Shown here one piece after another: positions 17,014 to 25,215 of a stretch of DNA of 64,000 nucleotides; the stretch's first letter is position 1, and every line of letters begins with the position of its first letter. Location: contig NZ_CP043329.1 of assembly GCF_008195825.1 (NCBI RefSeq), forward strand, positions 992,001 to 1,056,000, read 5' to 3'. The DNA comes from Pedobacter aquae (GTDB lineage Bacteria > Bacteroidota > Bacteroidia > Sphingobacteriales > Sphingobacteriaceae). The notes under the pieces are model-generated. The model saw nothing but the letters and a program-made list of their open reading frames with translations. It ran no database searches and had not been told where the DNA came from. A program made the position numbers and the translations under genes.

Positions 17014-18296
17014 ATAAATTATTAAACAAATCACTAAAATCATTTACCATTTATGCTCTAATTGTATTAGCGACAAGTGTTCCAGCGTATTATTTTTTGG
17101 TGGACAGTATTTGGCTAAGAGAATTAGATGAACACAATGAAATTGTTGCTGACAGAACTGAAAAGGAATTAAATAATTTAAACTTGGCTGAAACTGAATT
17201 AAATCAAAGTATAACACTTTGGAACAAAATTCAGCCCGGTACTAATTTAGAAAAAACAACTTTAGATAAAAACAGAAAAGATAGCACATATACGGTTTTA
17301 AGAAAAAATCCTTATGTAGCACACGATGATATTGACCGTTTCAGGGGACTTTCAAGAGTAATTAAAATATACAGAGAAAACTACTTGTTAACCGTTGAAA
17401 CCAATGTTGAAGAAACCGAAGAAACGGCAATTGCAATAGCCATACTTACGTTTTTGTTTTTCTTGATTTTGGTTGTCGGTTTTCTAATTCTTAACAGACG
17501 ATTATCCGTAAAATTATGGCAACCATTTAGAAACACCTTAACGGAGTTAAAAACATTTAATCTTAATTCACAAAGTAATATTTCGTTTGAAAAATCAAAC
17601 ATCCTTGAGTTTGAAGAATTAAATGTGGCTTTGAATAAATTAATAGAACATACTGTTTCGGTTTACAAATCCCAAAAAGAGTTTACCGAAAATGCTTCAC
17701 ACGAATTGCAAACTCCTTTGGCAATCATCAAAAACAAATTGGACATACTTTTGCAAAAAGAAGCTTTAACAGACAGGCAATACCAAATTATTGAAGACAT
17801 AAATAAAGCATTGACAAGGGTTTCACGTATCAACAAAAATCTATTATTGCTTGCCAAAATAGAAAACCATCAGTTTGATGATAGCGAAACAATAAACGTG
17901 AGCGAATTGACCGAAGAATGCTTGGAGCAATTGCAGGAACATTTTTCAAATAAAGAATTAAGTGTTCATACTTCGATAGAAAAAGATTGTGTCGTTACAG
18001 GAAATAGAGTTTTGATTGAAGTGCTCATCAATAATTTATTACTCAATTCGATTAGACATAACTCACAAAAAGGAATAGTCGAAGTTAAATTGAACCAAAC
18101 AGGCTTGTTTATCAGCAATTCAGGAATAATAACATTGGAGAAGGAACATCTATTTAAGCGGTTTAAAAAAACTTCAGAAGAAAGCTCAGGAAGTGGGCTT
18201 GGCTTGGCTATTGTTGAGCAAATCTGCAAAAGACATCAATGGACAATAGACTATAAATTTCAACAAGAAAAACACACTTTTAAAATCAGCTTTTAG
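17010..18296 (+). CDS. Sensor histidine kinase
   Basis: Two transmembrane helices (about 14-36 and 140-162) flank a short periplasmic domain of about 100 residues. The H box is ASHELQTPLAII, followed by an N box (NNLLLNSIRHN) and a G box (SGSGLGLAIVEQICKRH). An ATG three codons upstream (17001) is also in frame; I prefer 17010 because it gives the ATGA coupling with the response regulator. It should phosphorylate the adjacent regulator. The periplasmic domain is CusS-sized, but I see no histidine or methionine cluster that would prove metal sensing. Confidence 0.88.
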   Translation: MNKLLNKSLKSFTIYALIVLATSVPAYYFLVDSIWLRELDEHNEIVADRTEKELNNLNLAETELNQSITLWNKIQPGTNLEKTTLDKNRKDSTYTVLRKNPYVAHDDIDRFRGLSRVIKIYRENYLLTVETNVEETEETAIAIAILTFLFFLILVVGFLILNRRLSVKLWQPFRNTLTELKTFNLNSQSNISFEKSNILEFEELNVALNKLIEHTVSVYKSQKEFTENASHELQTPLAIIKNKLDILLQKEALTDRQYQIIEDINKALTRVSRINKNLLLLAKIENHQFDDSETINVSELTEECLEQLQEHFSNKELSVHTSIEKDCVVTGNRVLIEVLINNLLLNSIRHNSQKGIVEVKLNQTGLFISNSGIITLEKEHLFKRFKKTSEESSGSGLGLAIVEQICKRHQWTIDYKFQQEKHTFKISF

Positions 18297-18363
18297 GGCA
18301 ATTCAAAATTTCTTCTAAATCGCTTCGGAGTTTTGCAGGGTAACTTAAAAATTTATCAAATTT

Positions 18364-19752
18364 ATGAAGCGTATTATAGCAACTCTGTTTATTCTGTTTT
18401 CAATCACAATCGTAAAGGCTCAAGAAATAGACAGTCTTTCATTCATCAAATCGAAACGAATGTCGGATGATGACCTTGCGAAAAAGCGAGAAGGAACATT
18501 TTTTACGGGAATACCCGATTTTTCTTCCGACCCAGTTACAGGCTTTGGCTTTGGTTTAAGAACAAATACCTATTGGAATGGAAATCGTGATAATCCTTTA
18601 TTTCCTTACACACCTTACTTGGCAAAGCTGAAAGCGAATGCAGCTTATTACACTTCAAATGCAAGAGAATTAGCTCTTTCGCTTGATGTTCCCTATTACA
18701 AAGGAACACGTTGGAGATTTAAAATTGATTTTAAGGCACAACAAAACCCCGCCAATCTATATTTTGGATTAACAGAATCAACACTTGGAAAACTTCGCCT
18801 ACCATCTGACGAAAACACAATTTTTTCAACCTACAAAGAATTTGACCGAGCAAGAAAAACATTAAGACCAGGCAGTATTGGCGAAGCTGATTTTGTAACA
18901 GATGCTTTATCAAACCGATTTAGGGAAACCGAATTTATGCTCAATCTAAAAGCCGATTATGCACTTGGAAATGGCAAATGGCGTATAATGGGTGGTTATG
19001 AAATTCAGCATTTGAGTTATGCAACTTTTGAAGGAATGGAAGCGGAAGCAATTGACCCGATTACAGGACAAAACACAACTGTACCAAACGGCATTTCACT
19101 TTTAAGACGAGATTTTGAAGACGGTTTAATATCAGGTGTTGATGGTGGTTGGGTTTCAATAATTCAAACAGCATTGATTTTTGACACAAGAGATTTTGAA
19201 CCCGACCCAACGAAAGGATATTATTTTGAAGTTGCGAATGAATATTCGAGTAAATACATTGGTTCACAATTCGATTTTGTCAAATTATTCATTCAAGGAA
19301 GAGTATACCAAAAATTACCAGTTGGTAAACGTACGGTTTTGGCAGGACGATTTGGAGCAGGCAACATTTTTGGAAACAACGCACCATTTTTTGAATTTCA
19401 AGACCAATGGAGTCCAGAAGGAAGTATAAACGCTTTAGGTGGCAGACAGTCACTGCGTGGCTACAGAGCGAACCGATTTTTAGCTCGTTCAATGTGGTTT
19501 ACAAATGTAGAATTGAGAGTACGACTAGTAGAAACAAAATTAGGAAAGCAAAGATTTGCATTTGGCGTAGCACCCTTCTTTGACGCAGGAACAGTAAGAG
19601 ACCGTTGGCAAGACTTAAACTTTAAAAACATTAAAACTTCCTATGGCGGTGGACTTAGAATTGCTTGGAATCAATCCACAATTCTATCCTTTGACTACGG
19701 ACATTCAAAAGAAGATAGGCTATTTTACTTTGGCATTGGACAAGCATTTTAG
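18364..19752 (+). CDS. Omp85/surface-antigen-like outer-membrane barrel protein
   Basis: A signal peptide ending in VKAQ is followed by a short N-terminal region and an Omp85-type barrel without visible POTRA domains. Features are FDTRDFEPDPTKGYYFEV, LGGRQSLRGYRANRF (the conserved lid-loop RGY) and a C-terminal strand ending in phenylalanine (FYFGIGQAF). It is 462 residues, shorter than BamA. It lies downstream of the kinase in cassette 5 and may be regulated by it. Function beyond outer-membrane location cannot be assigned. Confidence 0.8.
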   Translation: MKRIIATLFILFSITIVKAQEIDSLSFIKSKRMSDDDLAKKREGTFFTGIPDFSSDPVTGFGFGLRTNTYWNGNRDNPLFPYTPYLAKLKANAAYYTSNARELALSLDVPYYKGTRWRFKIDFKAQQNPANLYFGLTESTLGKLRLPSDENTIFSTYKEFDRARKTLRPGSIGEADFVTDALSNRFRETEFMLNLKADYALGNGKWRIMGGYEIQHLSYATFEGMEAEAIDPITGQNTTVPNGISLLRRDFEDGLISGVDGGWVSIIQTALIFDTRDFEPDPTKGYYFEVANEYSSKYIGSQFDFVKLFIQGRVYQKLPVGKRTVLAGRFGAGNIFGNNAPFFEFQDQWSPEGSINALGGRQSLRGYRANRFLARSMWFTNVELRVRLVETKLGKQRFAFGVAPFFDAGTVRDRWQDLNFKNIKTSYGGGLRIAWNQSTILSFDYGHSKEDRLFYFGIGQAF

Positions 19753-19816
19753 ACTTCAAAACGACTGACTTAAGCATAAAAAAAGTATCTTAGTCGGACG
19801 AAAAACAAGAAGGCCA

Positions 19817-19952
19817 GCACCTAACAGCACCTACCCAAAAGTGGCGGTTCAGTGGTTAAATCAAGCTTTGTGCTTCTATCAAAGTTTGTGCTTGGTTGAC
19901 AGTGAAGTGCTCCGAAATCCGCCACTGCGCCAAGCGCCAAAACGTTGGGTGC
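19817..19952 (+). repeat. attC-like site 5 (possibly chimeric)
   Basis: Left edge GCACCTAAC, right edge GTTGGGTGC. The left edge complements the cassette 5 start at 16249. Unlike other sites, the inner left arm AGCACCTACCC does not pair with the right arm GCCAAGCGCC, although the central GTGGCGG and CCGCCAC still do. The two halves may come from different sites. Confidence 0.65.
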
Positions 19953-20007
19953 AAGCCTAAAAGACGACACATCCGACATCAAACGACCAGAAAAATGCCA
20001 ACGCTTC

Positions 20008-20071
20008 GTAAAATTAAAAGAGCTGCAAACCGACACACAAGCCAACGCATTTGCAGCACATTTAATTTTAC
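20008..20071 (+). repeat. Conserved-motif hairpin, copy c
   Basis: Arms 20008-20029 and 20050-20071 (22 bases each) pair throughout except for two A-A mismatches bracketing one G-C pair. The motif order is AAAAGAG first, CACATTT second, opposite to copies a and b. It lies near the start of cassette 6; no gene lies in 19953-20190. Confidence 0.7.
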
Positions 20072-20144
20072 CCAACCGCACCCAAGCCCACCCACCACCC
20101 TGACACTTTTTTGAAAAACTTAGCGGACTTTTGAAAATCTTTAT

Positions 20145-20152
20145 TAACTTTG
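20145..20152 (+). promoter_or_regulatory. -7 box before the controller gene
   Basis: TAACTTTG matches TAnnTTTG and lies 38 bases before the ATG at 20191. It also argues against the upstream in-frame TTG at 20131 as the start. Confidence 0.4.
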
Positions 20153-20190
20153 CGAATTATAGGTCAAGTCAAAAATATGCAGATATAGAA

Positions 20191-20520
20191 ATGGCAAGTT
20201 TCGGACATTTTATAAGGGAGGAAAGAGAAAAACACGGTTGGACACAAACCGAGTTTGGTGCTAAAATTGGCATCAACGCTTTTGCTATAAGTAAAATCGA
20301 AAACGGCTCTCAAAAATTCAGTAAAACAAAGCTGAAAGAACTTGCTGAGCTTTTAGAAATGGAATTTCAGAAAATAAACGACCTATTCTACGCAGACAAA
20401 TTTGCTGTTGAAGCATACAAAAATCAATGTTCTGAAAATGTTTTCGTAGTTGCAGACGACAATGTGAAATATTTAAAAAGTACGAATGCCAAACAAGCCA
20501 AAATACGTTTTGACCAATGA
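20191..20520 (+). CDS. XRE-type controller protein of the restriction-modification cassette
   Basis: A Cro/CI helix-turn-helix lies at the N terminus: GHFIREEREKHGWTQTEFGA, then INAFAISKIENGSQKFSK. At 109 residues with a short C-terminal extension it resembles controller (C) proteins that delay restriction relative to methylation. Its stop overlaps the start of the restriction-modification gene by ATGA (20517-20520). The in-frame TTG at 20131 is rejected because it precedes the -7 box. Control of the downstream gene is inferred from position. Confidence 0.8.
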   Translation: MASFGHFIREEREKHGWTQTEFGAKIGINAFAISKIENGSQKFSKTKLKELAELLEMEFQKINDLFYADKFAVEAYKNQCSENVFVVADDNVKYLKSTNAKQAKIRFDQ

Positions 20521-23500
20521 GTGAGGAATTATTACAAAGAGATTTGATTAACAATTGCCAAAAGCTTGGCAAGTGGGATTTCTATAACATTGGTGCAACA
20601 TCGGTTAAGGCATTAAAAGAACACGGAATTATTCGTAACGTAAACTACGGAGCTGAAGAGAAGAAAAAAGTTGACGGCTTAATTGTTCAGAAGAAAAATG
20701 TAATTGCTGTTATTGAATATAAAAAGCCATCTGAATTTAAAACCGCAGCACAGAAAACCAAGGCAATAAAACAAGAATTAGAAGTTGCCCGTAAACTTGC
20801 CGCTCATATAATTATTGCAACCGATACTAAGGAAACTGTTTGGGTAAATGTCTTGACAGGCAATAAAATTAAAGACGAGAGCGGTAAAGAAATAAAAACA
20901 AACTTTGACTTAAATGACGAGAAGTTACCAGAATTTATTGAAAAAATTATTTTTTCAATAAATGAATTAAATGACCAAATCAAGCCGAAACAATTGGTAA
21001 ATCCAACTGACTTGGCTAAACAGATTTGGCAGGACATTTGGTCGGTAAGTGGAGCAACACCAGAAAATTGTCTTTATACATTTGTTGAGCTTTTCATTTT
21101 TAAATATTTAAGTGATTTAGGGGTCTTGCAAGGAATGTATAACTTCAATACTCTTTATGATAGTTTTAGCGGAAACACAGAGGACGAAGTTTTAGAGACG
21201 TATGCAAGTATTGTACGTCCTAAAATCAAAACTTTGTTTCCTGAAAATCCAGCAGACAAAACAACCATTATCAACGGAACAATTTTTGTCAGTAAAGACC
21301 AAAAGGCTGTAAAAGGATATAGCACAGTTTTCAAAAAAGTATTGACCAAGTTTAAAGACTACGGAAAACTTGAACATATTGATTACGATTTCAAAAGTCA
21401 ACTTTTTGAAAGTTTCCTAAAAGAAAGTATCAGCAAGAAAAATTGGGGTCAGTTTTTTACACCTTTAAAGGTAGTTAGAGCCGTTGTAGAAATGGCAAAA
21501 GACGATATTAAAGTTGGGGCTAAAATTTGCGACCCAGCTTGTGGTGTTGGAAAGTTCTTATTAGAGCCTGTAATTACAAAACTTGACCAGTTCTACGAAA
21601 TCAAAAAAGGTAAGTTAATTCCTAAAATAACTATACACGGCTACGACAAAGGTTTTGACAAAGACGAACAAAAAACAATCATATTGGCAAAAGCGAATAT
21701 GTTGATTTACTTTTCTGATATTATCAAAGAAAACCCAGGGATTACAACTGAATTTGCTCAACTCTTTAATGACAGTTTTTTACTCAAAACAAATTCGATT
21801 TTAGGTTCACTTTCAGAACCAGTAGAAAATGAGTATGACCTTATTGTAACAAATCCGCCTTATGTAACAAGCGGAAGTAGTAACTTAAAGGAAGAGATTA
21901 AGAAAGATGGAACACTTGTAAATTACTACAAAATCAATGCTATTGGTGTTGAAGGTTTGTTTATGGAGTGGATTGTCAGAGCATTAAAACCAAACGGTAA
22001 GGCTTTTATAATTGTTCCTGATGGAATTTTCAATCGTCAAAACGATAAAAATTTAAGACAGTTCATAATAGATGAATGTTATATTGATGGTATAGTATCA
22101 TTACCATTGAACACTTTTTTTACCACAAATAAAAAGACATACATTCTTTGTTTAACTAAAAAAGCAAACAAAAAAGATATTCAAACCGACCCTGTGTTCA
22201 CGTATTTGGTAAGTGAAATGGGAGAAACAAGAGATGTTTACAGATTTGACATTGACCAAGATGATTTAAGTGAAGCTGTTACATTGTATTCTTTTTTCAA
22301 AGGTAATAAAGCAAGTTTTGCTAAAATTAATACTGATAAAAGGTGTAAAATATTTCCATTTACAGACTTCACAAGTTCATTAGAAAACTCTTGGATAGTA
22401 GATAAATGGTGGAGTGAAGAAGAAAAAATCGAACTTGGAATAAGTGAGAAAAAAGACAAGTTAGGATTGCTTGACTTTTCTTCATTGGTAGAGGATATGT
22501 CAATTTCTTTAAAGACTTTTCAAGAAGGCATAAAAGAATTGTCTGAAAAAAAAAAGTCTGAACTAAATAAGAAAACCTATAAGCTCAAAGACCTTTTTGA
22601 TATTGAAAAAGGCAAATCTCTATACACTAAAAATTACGGTAACTTAAATAAAGGAGATAATCCTGTTTATTCTGCATCTAACAATGCCCCTTTAACCTAT
22701 ATCAACACAAATGATTATGATGGGCAATATCTAACTTGGGCAACAAATGGGTTTGCAGGTTATATGATGTTGATTGAAGGAAAGTTTTCAATTAATGGAG
22801 ATAGAGGTTTATTAAAGCCTAAAATGCCAAACATTAACTTGCTTTATGTGAAAAATATAGTTGAGCCAAAATTAAGAGAATTAGCAAAAGGAAGAAAAGG
22901 AGAAAACGGTTCAGATGAATTTACAAAAGTTTACCCAAAAATGGTGGAAGAGGTTGAAATCGTTATGCCTGTTGATGAGGATGGAAACTTTGATTTAGAA
23001 ACGCAAAAAGATGTTGTAGATAAAATCTTATATGTAGAAGATATCAAAAAAGCGATTGAAGAATATAAATATCAAATTAAAAACATATTAATAGAAATAG
23101 AAACCGAAAATTCAAGTAAAGAATTTCTTTTAAGTGATGTTTTTGACTTCCCTTCTATAAAAGGATTAACTGCAAGTTTCATTCAAAAAAATCAAGGTAA
23201 TGTGCCTGTATATGGTGGTCGTAAAGACGAAACACCTATTGGATATATAAAGGATAATCTTTCCAGTGTGAAATATTTTGACAATTGCCTTGCTTGGAAT
23301 AGAGAAGGTTCTGTAGGTTTTGTTTTTTGGCATAAACACAGATTTACAACGAATGACCATCATCGCCCCTTAATTGTTAAAACACAATTTGAAAAACTTA
23401 TAGACTTGGATTATATGAGATATACCTTAGAAAAGGTTTTATTAAGCCAAGGATTTGAATGGAGCAAAACAGCCAGTAAAGAAAAAGTTGAAAAATTCAA

Positions 23501-23648
23501 GGTAACAATACCAATTCTAAAAAGTGGCACTATCGATTTGAATACTCAACAAGAAATTGCAGCAAAGTATCTTAAAATTGACGCTATAAAAAGGGGGATA
23601 TTAGAAGAACTTGATAGGATTTCAAAAATAGAAATTGACTTTGAATAG
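20517..23648 (+). CDS. Single-chain restriction-methylation-specificity enzyme (type IIG/type I-like)
   Basis: The 1043-residue protein combines three functions. Residues 40-110 hold a PD-(D/E)xK-like nuclease with D53, E68 and K70 (KVDGLIV ... VIEYKK). Residues about 160-560 are a type I-style N6-adenine methyltransferase: NWGQFFTPLKVVRAVVEMA, DPACGVGKF near 339, and the catalytic NPPY near 445. The C terminus carries two HsdS-like target-recognition halves (KTYKLKDLFDIEKGKS near 690 and EFLLSDVFDFPSIKG near 870). Such a chain would both methylate and cut DNA without a translocating ATPase. It is coupled to the XRE gene; hairpin copy d begins 9 bases after its stop. Confidence 0.85.
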   Translation: MSEELLQRDLINNCQKLGKWDFYNIGATSVKALKEHGIIRNVNYGAEEKKKVDGLIVQKKNVIAVIEYKKPSEFKTAAQKTKAIKQELEVARKLAAHIIIATDTKETVWVNVLTGNKIKDESGKEIKTNFDLNDEKLPEFIEKIIFSINELNDQIKPKQLVNPTDLAKQIWQDIWSVSGATPENCLYTFVELFIFKYLSDLGVLQGMYNFNTLYDSFSGNTEDEVLETYASIVRPKIKTLFPENPADKTTIINGTIFVSKDQKAVKGYSTVFKKVLTKFKDYGKLEHIDYDFKSQLFESFLKESISKKNWGQFFTPLKVVRAVVEMAKDDIKVGAKICDPACGVGKFLLEPVITKLDQFYEIKKGKLIPKITIHGYDKGFDKDEQKTIILAKANMLIYFSDIIKENPGITTEFAQLFNDSFLLKTNSILGSLSEPVENEYDLIVTNPPYVTSGSSNLKEEIKKDGTLVNYYKINAIGVEGLFMEWIVRALKPNGKAFIIVPDGIFNRQNDKNLRQFIIDECYIDGIVSLPLNTFFTTNKKTYILCLTKKANKKDIQTDPVFTYLVSEMGETRDVYRFDIDQDDLSEAVTLYSFFKGNKASFAKINTDKRCKIFPFTDFTSSLENSWIVDKWWSEEEKIELGISEKKDKLGLLDFSSLVEDMSISLKTFQEGIKELSEKKKSELNKKTYKLKDLFDIEKGKSLYTKNYGNLNKGDNPVYSASNNAPLTYINTNDYDGQYLTWATNGFAGYMMLIEGKFSINGDRGLLKPKMPNINLLYVKNIVEPKLRELAKGRKGENGSDEFTKVYPKMVEEVEIVMPVDEDGNFDLETQKDVVDKILYVEDIKKAIEEYKYQIKNILIEIETENSSKEFLLSDVFDFPSIKGLTASFIQKNQGNVPVYGGRKDETPIGYIKDNLSSVKYFDNCLAWNREGSVGFVFWHKHRFTTNDHHRPLIVKTQFEKLIDLDYMRYTLEKVLLSQGFEWSKTASKEKVEKFKVTIPILKSGTIDLNTQQEIAAKYLKIDAIKRGILEELDRISKIEIDFE

Positions 23649-23657
23649 CCAACTCAT

Positions 23658-23724
23658 TTGGTGGCACATTTGCAGTTTTTCCAATCGCACAAAGCAAAGC
23701 AAAAAACAGCAAAAGAGCCACCAA
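23658..23724 (+). repeat. Conserved-motif hairpin, copy d
   Basis: Arms 23658-23680 and 23702-23724 (23 bases each) pair with mismatches at the CACATTT/AAAAGAG motif and one further position. It starts just after the restriction-modification stop and could also end transcription, although no T run follows it. Confidence 0.7.
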
Positions 23725-23785
23725 GCCAACGCACCAAGACAGACACGAAATGACAACGAACAACCACGACAGAAAAGAAGGGCGA

Positions 23786-23920
23786 AGTGCTAACACGGGT
23801 TTGGCAAAAGTGGCGGTTCAGTGCTCCGCAGACACATTTGTGGTTAATCAAAGTTTGGTTCTCCGCATCAGCATTTGTGGTGAAAATCGCCACCTTCGCC
23901 AAGCCCGAAAACGTTATGCC
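23786..23920 (+). repeat. attC-like site 6
   Basis: Left edge AGTGCTAAC, right edge GTTATGCC. Arms GGGTTTGGC and GCCAAGCCC pair; GTGGCGG faces ATCGCCAC. The left edge does not complement the cassette 6 start (GTTGGGTGC), the one exception in the array. Confidence 0.7.
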
Positions 23921-23989
23921 TCATTCTAAAAAGACGACAGTGCAACAAACGAACGACAGAAATATGACGGAAAGAAAAGCCAACGCTTC

Positions 23990-24057
23990 GGCAAAATCAA
24001 AAGAGGTGCAACCCAACGCACAAGCCGACCCACAGTTGCACCACATTTGCTTTTGCC
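23990..24057 (+). repeat. Conserved-motif hairpin, copy e
   Basis: Arms 23990-24012 and 24035-24057 (23 bases) pair except at the two A-A mismatches of the AAAAGAG/CACATTT motif and one T-C. It occupies the first part of cassette 7. The rest of that cassette (24058-24288) has no gene that I can support. Confidence 0.7.
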
Positions 24058-24288
24058 CCAACCGCACCACGACAACATTCACCGTATGACACAACTTCAA
24101 GCTGGCTAACTAAGCTAAATGCTATCCAACAAATAGCCTAGTTCTTTAGGTAGATTGATTTGACCTCATTATTTTTAACCACTAACCTAAAAATCATATT
24201 TATGATACTATCAAATGATATTGGAGAAAAGTGTTTGCTGTATTTCGCAGACAAAATATCCAGAATTATATGGAGAAGAAACTACTGT

Positions 24289-24411
24289 GCATAACAGCAC
24301 CTTGCCAAAAGCGGGGGGGCGTGGTGGCAGAAACTTTTCGGCTCCGAATAAACATTAATCGTAGCTTGATAGATGATGCTCCGAAAGCCCCGCCTTCGAA
24401 ACGTTAGCGGC
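24289..24411 (+). repeat. attC-like site 7 (shorter, diverged)
   Basis: Left edge GCATAAC complements the cassette 7 start GTTATGC at 23913. Right edge is GTTAGCGGC. The inner arms are diverged (CACCTTGCC on the left) and only CGGGG/CCCCG remains near the centre. Length 123 bp versus about 135 for the others. Confidence 0.6.
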
Positions 24412-24479
24412 ATGCAGTGAGCGACACTTCAACATATAAAAATCTGCATGTGACAAGACCGTTTTCATAATCAATTTTT

Positions 24480-24487
24480 TACCTTTG
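24480..24487 (+). promoter_or_regulatory. -7 box before the DUF1016 remnant
   Basis: TACCTTTG matches TAnnTTTG and lies 5 bases before the ATG at 24493. No -33 box is evident. Confidence 0.35.
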
Positions 24488-24492
24488 ACGAA

Positions 24493-24891
24493 ATGGATAT
24501 TGAACAATTAAAATATACCGACTTAATCAACCAAATTGGCGGACTTCTTCAAAAAGGGAGAGAGCAAGTTGCTAAGTCGGTAAACACAATTTTGGTTCAG
24601 ACCTATTGGTTAATCGGCAGACACATCGTTGAATTTGAGCAAGGCGGTAAAGAAAAAGCAGCGTATGGAACTTTTCTATTTGAACAACTTTCCGAAGATT
24701 TAACTCAACTTTACGGAAAGGGATTTAGTAGAGATAACTTGTTGTATATGAGAAAGCTTTATTTAAACTTTCCATAAAGTGAGACACTGTCTAACGTATT
24801 GAGTTGGAGCCACTATTTTGAGATTCTACGTTCCGAAAACAAACTTGAAATCAGCTTCTACACTAAACAAGCCTCAATGGCGCAAGAATGA
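24493..24891 (+). pseudogene. DUF1016 (YhcG-like) N-terminal remnant with internal stop
   Basis: The first 94 codons (NQIGGLLQKGREQVAKSVNT, then YWLIGRHIVEFEQGG and FSRDNLLYMRKLYLNFP) match the start of DUF1016 proteins, predicted PDDEXK-type nucleases of about 330-350 residues often found beside restriction systems. A TAA at 24775 ends the frame, but the same frame continues with SETLSNVLSWSHYFEILRS and LEISFYTKQAS, typical of the next part of the family, until TGA at 24889-24891. The gene is therefore nonsense-mutated and then truncated; the nuclease domain is gone. It sits in the last, open-ended cassette. Confidence 0.8.
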
Positions 24892-25215
24892 AGACCTAGG
24901 CAAGCGGGCAAAGGCTTCTTGTGCCGCCATATAGCGTAGATACTTTAATATTTTGCATAGATTACCCATCATTATTTTGACCACTAACCTAAATGATACT
25001 ATCTCTTTTCTCAACCCAAGCACCAAACCTACGTACATAAACCGGGGCGAGGGCGGTACCCCGCAGGACATTTGAAGCTTTTGCGGAAAATGGACGAGGA
25101 GTAAAGCAAAGCACCGGACTAGCCCTTTAATAGCTGCAATAGCCCTGCTTTTCTAAATAAAAAACAGCTTTTATGGTTTATTGATGTTGTTTTGGTGTAA
25201 GAAACGCTATAAGAA
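24892..25215. other. Gene-free junction after the cassette array
   Basis: No gene is supported. The stretch holds a second, decayed copy (24970-25003) of a motif seen at 24167-24212, with CCACTAACCTAAA and TGATACTATC in common. No attC left edge complementary to GTTAGCGGC is found, so the last cassette appears cut off here. Confidence 0.5.

Larger units (their letters stand above)
5896..24411 (+). mobile_element. Integron-like gene cassette array with seven attC-like sites, no integrase in window
   Basis: Seven palindromic sites of 123-136 bp separate cassettes of 0.5 to 5.9 kb. In each site the left edge ends in AAC and the right edge begins with GTT. The bases after GTT at the start of a cassette are complementary to the bases before AAC at its own end: GTTACCACC (5896) with GGTGGTAAC (7410); GTTACCAGT (7537) with ACTGGTAAC (8785); GTTAGTGGC (8912) with GCCACTAAC (10222); GTTGTGCC (10348) with GGCACAAC (16122); GTTAGGTGC (16249) with GCACCTAAC (19817); GTTATGC (23913) with GCATAAC (24289). 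This is what excision as a circle and insertion between G and TT would leave. All intact cassette genes are on the + strand. Cassette 6 is an exception. Lack of an integrase, large cassettes and internal promoters differ from classic integrons. Confidence 0.75.

Noticed and set aside
23787..24089. Small + strand ORF across attC-like site 6
   Set aside because: It is made of the palindromic site and hairpin e; the translation has no protein-like pattern.
24202..24294. 30-codon ORF in cassette 7 (starts MILSNDIGEKC)
   Set aside because: Too short, ends inside the attC-like site, and no supporting start signals or family.
5896..24411. Composite transposon or IS-bounded island
   Set aside because: No transposase or tyrosine/serine recombinase gene was found anywhere in the window.
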